The translations under genes were made by a program, and so were the position numbers. From NCBI RefSeq assembly GCF_003473485.1, contig NC_053045.1, positions 60,864,494-60,928,493 on the forward strand: 64,000 bases of DNA. Reading direction: 5' to 3'. The notes beneath the pieces were generated by a model. The model was not told where the DNA came from. It saw only the letters and a list, made by a program, of their open reading frames with translations, and did not search any database. The stretch is from Medicago truncatula. Lineage: Eukaryota; Streptophyta; Magnoliopsida; Fabales; Fabaceae. Of the stretch, positions 57,609 to 64,000 are shown piece by piece; within the stretch, counting starts at the first letter, position 1; every line of letters begins with the position of its first letter.

Positions 57609-60600
57609 TTAACTGCTTTACTATTGCATCCTTTTCTGTTTACTCAGTAAAGTTCGTTCTTCAGAACTTGATGAATCAATGCTAGATGGGCTTGGGATTC
57701 TTCCACAACGCAAACAACACAAGAAACTCTTATTGGTATGCCCCATTCTTCTGTATGAGCATTTGGCAGCTGACATTTGTTTGCCTTCAATTTATATACT
57801 TAATGTAGTGAAGATTGGAGACAGACACAATTTTCGTAGTCACGGTATTTTCATGATATACTGAACCTAGACATTTACGCTAAATCTAGACCTAATAGTA
57901 TGCTTCTTTAACACTTCCATCACATGCTGGTTGAAGCAAGCAGTGACTGGAATGGAAGGTGGTGTGTGGTAATGGTGGAGCCTATGATAGCATCATGGTG
58001 GTGAAATTTTAAGGCTGGGCTGATTTATTGACACCAAAGGTGACCATTTGGGGCCAGAGGCAATTGGTCGATGTGCACCTGAATGAGGGGGAAACCACCT
58101 CATAGACATTTGTGTGGGGGGAGAGAGAGCAAACGGTCACTAGAAAAGTGATCATAGGCTCATAGCAGATTTTGAAGTGGACTGGAGTTGAAATACAGTC
58201 AACCACAAATATTGTCAATGAAAGACAGTGAGTCCACCAAGTATGTACTATTCTAGGGTTATCTCTCTCTTGCTCCAAGCACTGTATTAAAAAAGAGGAT
58301 TTGACTTTTTTAAAATAAGAGGTGCACTTTATAGGTGTTGAGATACTCATTATAATATGATTTGTTATTATCCTTTAGAACCATGATAGGATCACATTCC
58401 TATTTAGATTATATCTCTCTTATATATAAATAGTTGTTCAAACCTTTTCATTGTGAATGACAAATATTAGGTACTTATATCGAGCTTAACTCATCCTTAC
58501 AAAACCAACACCGGCTTGTAAGGTGAGGGGTGCCACTCTTTATAAACCCATTTCAGGCCTTATCTCTATTTAATGCGGGACTTGGGTTTTACTTTTTCTC
58601 AATACACCCCTTCACGGGAAACATTATTGGGCTTGGTGCGTGGATATAGATGGTGGGTGGCCCGGATCGATAGGCTCTGACATCACATATTACATTGGTC
58701 CTAACTCATCCTTGCAAAACTGGCTTGTAAGGTGAGGGGCCGCTCTTTATAAACTCATTTAAGGTCTTATCTCTATTCAATGTGGGACTTGGGTTTTTCC
58801 CAATTATAGGTTAAGGTGCAAAGTTATAACTTATAATTGTTGATTGAAAGATCAACTGCTATAATTATAATATCTTCATAGTTTGTTATAGGTACACATT
58901 CATAAGTTTGCACTTTATCTTCTAAAATGAACGCTTAGTTTAGAAGAGGAAAATCTTAAGAGAGAGATGAGAGAAGCATGTGTTGAAAATCACCTGTTTT
59001 AATCACATCATGAACTTGATATTTATGAATGGAAAAATAGTATGACACTATTTTTCCTAATTACTGTATATGTACATCATAATATCCTATACAAACCCAA
59101 GCATTCACGCTGAACCCAGTCCATGATAATACACGTTTCTAACTGATATGAAAGGAACCTATTGCTCATGTAGAATAGAACCTAGTCAATGGATTACGTT
59201 GTGACATTGGCAGAGGAGCAAGGAGACACCTAGCTGGAGGAAGCAAAGAAAGAGAAAAAGAATTTTTTTTGATAGTCTTCGTACTGTAAAACGGGATGCG
59301 TAAATGACTATTGGTGTGTGCACATATGTTCGAGGTGCATAGATGAGGTAGTTGCAAGAGAGGGAGAGAGTGATCTTGTGGTGGCATGTGTACTATGTTT
59401 TGAAGAAAAAGTCACCTTTTATAAAAGAAAGACGACGAGATAAAAAAGAAATTGGCTTAGGCTTCCTTTATTGCTTGAGAGCTGACTCGTGAGTGGGCTG
59501 ACCCATATTTACAGAATTCGCTACTCCCCCATGAGAAGCGCAAACCAACTCGTGTTGCTTTTTCGCACCAATATGTGCAAATTCGTTGTCTAATTTCCAG
59601 ATGCGACGAACTGGCGGCGGAGATGGAAGTCAGCCAGAAAAACAATGTAGAAAGTGTGGTTTTTGAGTCAAAGTTTTCAAAAACATGAAAGATTAAGCAG
59701 TTCTCAGTAAGCGGGATATAGAAAGTAGCAATTAGATGGGAAAAAAAATTAAAATGTGTCTGCATAGCACAGTGTCTGATGCTTTGGTAAAGAAAATTTA
59801 TCTCCATGTGAATTTTGCATTGCATAAAGTAAAACAGAAATTTAATTAAATTAAATAGATAGCCCTTTCCATTTGTTTTCATTTTTTATTTCATACCTTT
59901 GTAATGAAAAACCAGAAACAATATCCAGTCATTTTATTTTTATTTATGATATTTAATTTAATTCTTTATAATGTGCAATTTCATTTTTTGATTAGGCAAA
60001 ATTTAGTGATAGTGTATGTATAATTATTAGTATATCAATAACTTATAAATATATTACGAAGTGAATTGCAAACCATTGCAAACTGTGTACCATGTACCGA
60101 GTGAATTGAAAACCTGGTGACTGTGAACTGACCTAAAGACTATCTTACTCGGCACACTTGGGTTCACAGTCACCAGGACCAGGAGACTATCTCACTGAGT
60201 TGGGACTTCATTTCACTTTTAATTTGATTTATTGTTGACATATCATTTGGTTGACATTGCATATTGGTGCAGCAAGCTTTAGTTGGTGAGAGTTCTGGTG
60301 AAGAGGAACTTTTTTCTCCCAAAAGTAGCTTGACAAGGGATGGCGCTGGTAGTGATATTGATGCGTATCACAAAAAGATAAAGGTTTGTAATTCCTTCTA
60401 CTCCTCAGTAATCATTGATCTATTTTAATTTTCACTACCAATATATAGATTTTAGGATCTCCTTTTCTTGATGCTGGCTACGATGTTTTCCATGATCACA
60501 GGATCAGTATGGAATATCTTTTCTGTCTTCTGATGTTGGAATTAGCCCTCATGTAAATAGATTTCAGGTAATGTTTGTATCTAGTTGAGGCTTGCTGATA

Positions 60601-63600
60601 TTATTTTTTATTATTTTTATTTTTTTGTAATAGTTCCTCTATAGAATGTTATTACATTCCTTGACTGATAGTGGATATATTAGTTTCTACGTAGTTACCG
60701 AATTTGCTCAACCTTATTTGAACTACATTTGGGTTGCCCATTCCTATTTGCATTGTGTTACTGGTCTAGATCACTATGCTAGAATGGGACAAGGGACGTT
60801 CCTGCAGCACATGCCCTGTTTAGGATTTTCAACACAAATATAGCTTTGTTTTTATTAGACAAACTAAAGGAAACATGAAACATATTTGACGAAAATCAGT
60901 AATGGGAATGGACTTGGAAGATGCAGACTTGGAAGAACTTGCAGTTCTGCTGGCTCTGGTTAGGTTTTCAAACATGAATTTGGTTTTGCTCTTTACAACT
61001 ATAGAAGGGTCAACTCATAAGCTCAAGTGTTATTCCATCAAGTAAAAAACAGAGATGAGGTGACTGATTCTATTTACAATATATAATGTAGCTAATAGCC
61101 AAATGCAACGGAAGCAGAAGCAGCCACCTCCAAAACATGATACAGTGGCATAATGTGTCATTGAGCTGACATTACTGCAAACATAGGGATTGCAATTAAA
61201 ATTTGTAAATCACGAGTGTAGGATGAAATTTCGTGATGTGTGATGCTTCAGGGTCTTGATAGTATCTGTTTGGGACCTGGGTGGAAAACAGGGGATGCAA
61301 ATTTGTGAAAAGGAACTAATGCAACGGAACTGGGAGCTGTACAAAACAGAGTAAGAAGCTGATACGTGAGCGTGAAATAGAGGAAGATAAAGATTAGTAC
61401 AAAATTGTGGATAGGCCATGCTGGTATAGTGCAAAACATTAATGTGCCAGGAGCTCAGAGAAAACAAAATGGAAATTAGATAGAAAGAACCAAAAGAGTG
61501 GAACTATGTTATTGAAAAACAAAAACAGTAGATGGGGAATACAATTTACTCCAGGGGCACCCCCTCACTATAGTATGGATCTCTCCTTTAACTTACAAAG
61601 ACACGATACCCTCATAAATAAGTAACATTGCTCATGGATGGTTTTCTTTTTCTTTAATTGGAAGTCAGCATGATCTTAGTTTGTAATGTTTAAGCTTATT
61701 ACTTATATTTTATGTACCTGAATTTCAGGTCATTGATGCATTGGTCAGCCTTTTTTGCCGCTCAAGTATATCTGCGGAGACACTATGGGACGGTGGTTGG
61801 CTTTTGCGTCAGTTGCTTCCTTACAGTGAATCAGAATTCAACAGTCATCACCTTGAAGTGTTGAAAGTAAGAACATGACATATTTCTAAATATACCCTCA
61901 AGAACATACAACATTCTTTTATGATTATATAATGTTTACAAATGTATAAAAGTTCACATGTTTTCTTTGTAGCTTAACGTAATATTGCCGGCTGCTATTG
62001 TGAAGATATAATAATTACTTTCTACTTTGTAAGATTATCAGTTCAGTAGACCATTTGATGAAGCTGAGCGATTTGAGAAAAGATACCGATACAAATTACA
62101 CAACTGAATCAAAATTTTACTAACCCTTAACTATGCAAATATATTAGTAATTTAACTCATTAACAATTGACCAACACATAAATCGTATATTAGTCTAAGA
62201 AACATACGTGTCTTGATATGAATTTACCATTACAATTTGAGTGACTTCCGTTATATCTAACTTAAAAGAAAAGTTAAGTTTAATTCAAATTAAAGAAACG
62301 GAGACTTGATGACTGAGAGAATACACAAAAATAGGAAAATGTTTAAAAGAAGCCCCTTAACCTTTTCTGATTCTCTTTGTAAAAATAATAAATGTCTGGC
62401 TTGAAAGATTGTACTTTTTGATAACTCATCTTTCCTGTTTGCCTCATTTGTAACCATGATCATAGAAGAAAAAGATTTATTTGAGAAAAAACATTATTTT
62501 GCCTCTCCTAATGCAATTATATCAAGTTTCTTCTCTAATAATACAGGTTTCTTACAAGAACTGTGCTTCTGATCTTGTAGAGGAGGTTAAAGGCATCTGG
62601 TCCGACTTCCTTATTTCTGTTATATGTGACGAATGGAGAAAGTGCAAAAGAGGTGAATTTATATGATATAATGTTTTGCTTGATTGTTTCTATGTTTGCG
62701 AGGTTTAGCTGTGTGCTTGAACTAGAAAATTTTGTAACTGCAGCAATGGAATCATCATCTCCTCCGAAAGAACCAAGCTGCGTGCTTTTTTTGCCACATC
62801 CACATAAATTCTCTTTAGAAGGTATTCTTCTACCTGTTTCAACATTCATATTTCCTAGGGTTGGTTGCCGTTGTTATGGAGTATGAAGAGTAAGTAGGCC
62901 TTAAAATGATATCTTTAATGTGCCTACAGATAACACTTCAACAGGATCATCATTTGATGCAGGAGAAAGAATGCAGGAACTGGTGAAGGTCTGTGATTAT
63001 TTAACCCCTAGCACGCATTCTTTTTCAAGTGCAGACTGGCATAAAAAATTAGAATATTGTGTGATTCTTAACTCTGCTTCCTTTCTCGTTTAGGTATTTG
63101 TACTACTACACCAACTTCAATTATTCACTCTTGGGAGAGCTTCACCCGAGCAACCTTCAATTGACCCTCCTGGTGATCTTCCCGCAAATTGTCGTGCCCA
63201 GATTTCTGGGATTGATGTATCCGGCCCAAAGGCGGGCACTGAAATCAGCCTTGGTTAGTCATCTGAACTGTTTCTCATATCATCTATATCGGCATCGATT
63301 AATTTTAGGTATTTGCTTAGGTGTAGACATATAGAAGGGTAAAGGGGGGAGGGAAGAAGAAGATCAAGAGATGCTTCGTGTGTGTGTGTGTGTGTGTGTG
63401 GTGCAATGAAATAGAGGGAGCTTAATTGCAAATCATAATCATAATCATAATAACTACCAAATTTTTTAACTAATGATTGACAACAAGGAAATATGGCTTA
63501 GACATAGTCATGAGTGACCTGTTTTGAAGTTTCTGTAATGGCTTTTGTCATAGATTAAAGGATTTTTCTCTCATGCTACATTAGCAACGCTTGGGTCAAT

Positions 63601-64000
63601 CCTTATTTGTGAATACAGGAACTAATTACATTTTTCTATGGTGCAAGACTATGTGATTTTACAAAAATACTCCATCCGTCTCACTCGTGTCTCATTTGGG
63701 ATATGCACACTTCTTTAGAAAATTATGACTTATAGTTATACCAATTTTCAATGCAAAATAATATGTTAAGACTACAATATGCTTTTACTTAATTTATTAT
63801 TTGTCCGGCAAATACTTGCATTGCAACTACTTTAATAGATAAGGGTAACATTGGCAAAAAGTAATAAATGTTGTATTGATAATATAATATGACAAATAAT
63901 TTGAGACAAATATTTCAAATGAGACACATAATATGAGACAAAAGGAATAGTATTTGGAACGGTGATTCTAAGGCCAAGGTGTCAAAAGGGTTACGTGAAC
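53893..64000 (+). CDS. TT9: TT9/GFS9-family protein (CLEC16A homologue, FPL domain), 3' end outside the window
   Basis: Nineteen exons join in frame: 53893-53945, 54059-54110, 54800-54876, 54974-55107, 55198-55294, 55451-55508, 56042-56150, 56282-56405, 56485-56671, 56777-57102, 57485-57573, 57665-57735, 60273-60383, 60502-60567, 61729-61866, 62547-62652, 62744-62821, 62930-62988, 63094-63253. They give about 698 residues; the C-terminus lies beyond 64000. The N-terminus MWNSFWRPRDRFSLDQLRYL and an FPL domain at about residues 45-195 (ELMTYGDQNDPSYFEFF, GEFVRILKLSKT, YYISFLRAISGKLN, DEVVSFPLYVEAIRFAFHEE) identify the family. The Arabidopsis member (TRANSPARENT TESTA 9/GFS9) is a peripheral membrane protein at the Golgi needed for vacuolar protein sorting and flavonoid accumulation in the seed coat. 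Animal CLEC16A acts in endosome, autophagy and mitophagy control. All introns are GT-AG; several hold transposons. The identification is strong and the function is by homology. Confidence 0.93.
54200..54705. mobile_element. TIR element in TT9 intron 2, carrying a SINE
   Basis: The left end AGGGTGCTCTCAAATAGGTC and the right end in reverse complement AGGGCGCTCTCAAATAGGTC match at 19 of 20 bases. Inside, the phrase '(g)ggaccaa(a/c)ttgatag' repeats about four times in the left arm. No clear target-site duplication was found. It makes up most of the 689-bp intron 2. Confidence 0.8.
54445..54655 (+). mobile_element. tRNA-derived SINE inside the intron-2 TIR element
   Basis: The A box TTAGCCTAGTGGTACAGG and the B box GGTTCGAGTCTTC are about 60 bp apart. 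A tRNA-unrelated body follows (TGTTGGGCCAGTCCATATCG) and ends in AAATAAATAAATA. This body differs from the other SINEs in the window, so it is a separate family. Confidence 0.7.
57585..57608. repeat. (CA)n microsatellite in TT9 intron 11
   Basis: About 12 CA units lie 11 bases after the exon 11 donor site. Confidence 0.9.
58491..58801. repeat. diverged direct repeats in TT9 intron 12
   Basis: Two copies of a roughly 100-bp segment (starting TAACTCATCCTT and containing GGCTTGTAAGGTGAGGGG, CTCTTTATAAAC and GGGACTTGGGTTTT) lie at about 58488-58594 and 58698-58801. Sequence of this type is widespread in legume genomes and may come from a retroelement terminal region, but I see no element boundaries. 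It occupies part of the 2.5-kb intron 12 (57736-60272). Confidence 0.65.
63378..63400. repeat. (GT)n microsatellite in the last visible TT9 intron
   Basis: About 11 GT units lie 125 bp after the exon 19 donor. Confidence 0.9.
63670..63950. mobile_element. Stowaway-like MITE in the last visible TT9 intron
   Basis: The left end CTCCATCCGTCTCACTCGTG and the right end in reverse complement CTATTCCTTTTGTCTCATAT become clearly complementary further in (TGTCTCATTT on both sides). The flanks are TA-like. It is about 280 bp and non-coding. Confidence 0.65.

Noticed and set aside
58488..58801. Solo LTR or TRIM element in TT9 intron 12
   Set aside because: The direct repeats are real, but I could not find TG...CA ends, a primer-binding site or a target-site duplication. 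It is listed only as a repeat.
1..64000. A new multi-gene system or biosynthetic cluster
   Set aside because: The genes are unrelated single-copy types with large repeat-filled gaps. Nothing in order, orientation or function suggests they work together.

Overview
This is a 64 kb piece of a plant nuclear genome. It is AT-rich, its genes are split by many GT-AG introns, and the proteins are plant types: a plant Ras-group-related LRR protein, a chloroplast choline-monooxygenase-like enzyme, an AGL62-like MADS protein, an arabinogalactan protein and a TT9/GFS9 homologue. The protein sequences and the repeat families look like a papilionoid legume of the Medicago/Trifolium kind. That assignment is an inference from memory and was not tested by a search.

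Protein-coding layout. PIRL-type LRR gene (minus, 6432-9420, 3 exons). Choline monooxygenase-like gene (plus, 13825-18023, 10 exons, one GC-AG intron). AGL62-like type I MADS gene (minus, 19973-20533, one exon). SEC61 gamma (minus, 26682-26989, plus a 5'UTR intron). LisH/SRP40-C nucleolar protein gene (minus, 30243-34622, 7 exons). Classical GPI-anchored arabinogalactan protein (minus, 40307-40816). Two copies of a 68-residue zinc-ribbon protein (minus, 44185-44391 and 50188-50394) inside an ~0.8 kb segmental duplication. TT9/GFS9/CLEC16A-family gene (plus, 53893 to beyond the window, 19 exons visible). These genes belong to unrelated pathways and form no operon or visible cluster; the only local relationship is the zinc-ribbon duplication.

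The space between and inside genes is mostly mobile-element debris, and many insertions keep clear target-site duplications (TSDs). There are Mutator-like terminal-inverted-repeat (TIR) elements with 9-bp TSDs (101-1662, 28275-29204, 36959-38945, and a related one at 37295-38239). A hAT-like element with an 8-bp TSD sits inside the first of these. There are several 5'-truncated LINE tails with a shared 3' end, degenerate LINE reverse-transcriptase zinc-binding and RNase H pieces, tRNA-derived SINEs, Stowaway-like MITEs, a GGCCTGGATTGGATAA MITE family (four copies) and a 442-bp fold-back element. Two loci show three elements piled on each other with readable order.

I found no CRISPR array, rRNA gene, convincing tRNA gene or obviously new multi-gene system. 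The most useful observations are the nested-insertion histories, the zinc-ribbon duplication, the GC-AG intron, the telo-box pair before the nucleolar gene, and recent in-frame tandem duplications in two genes.
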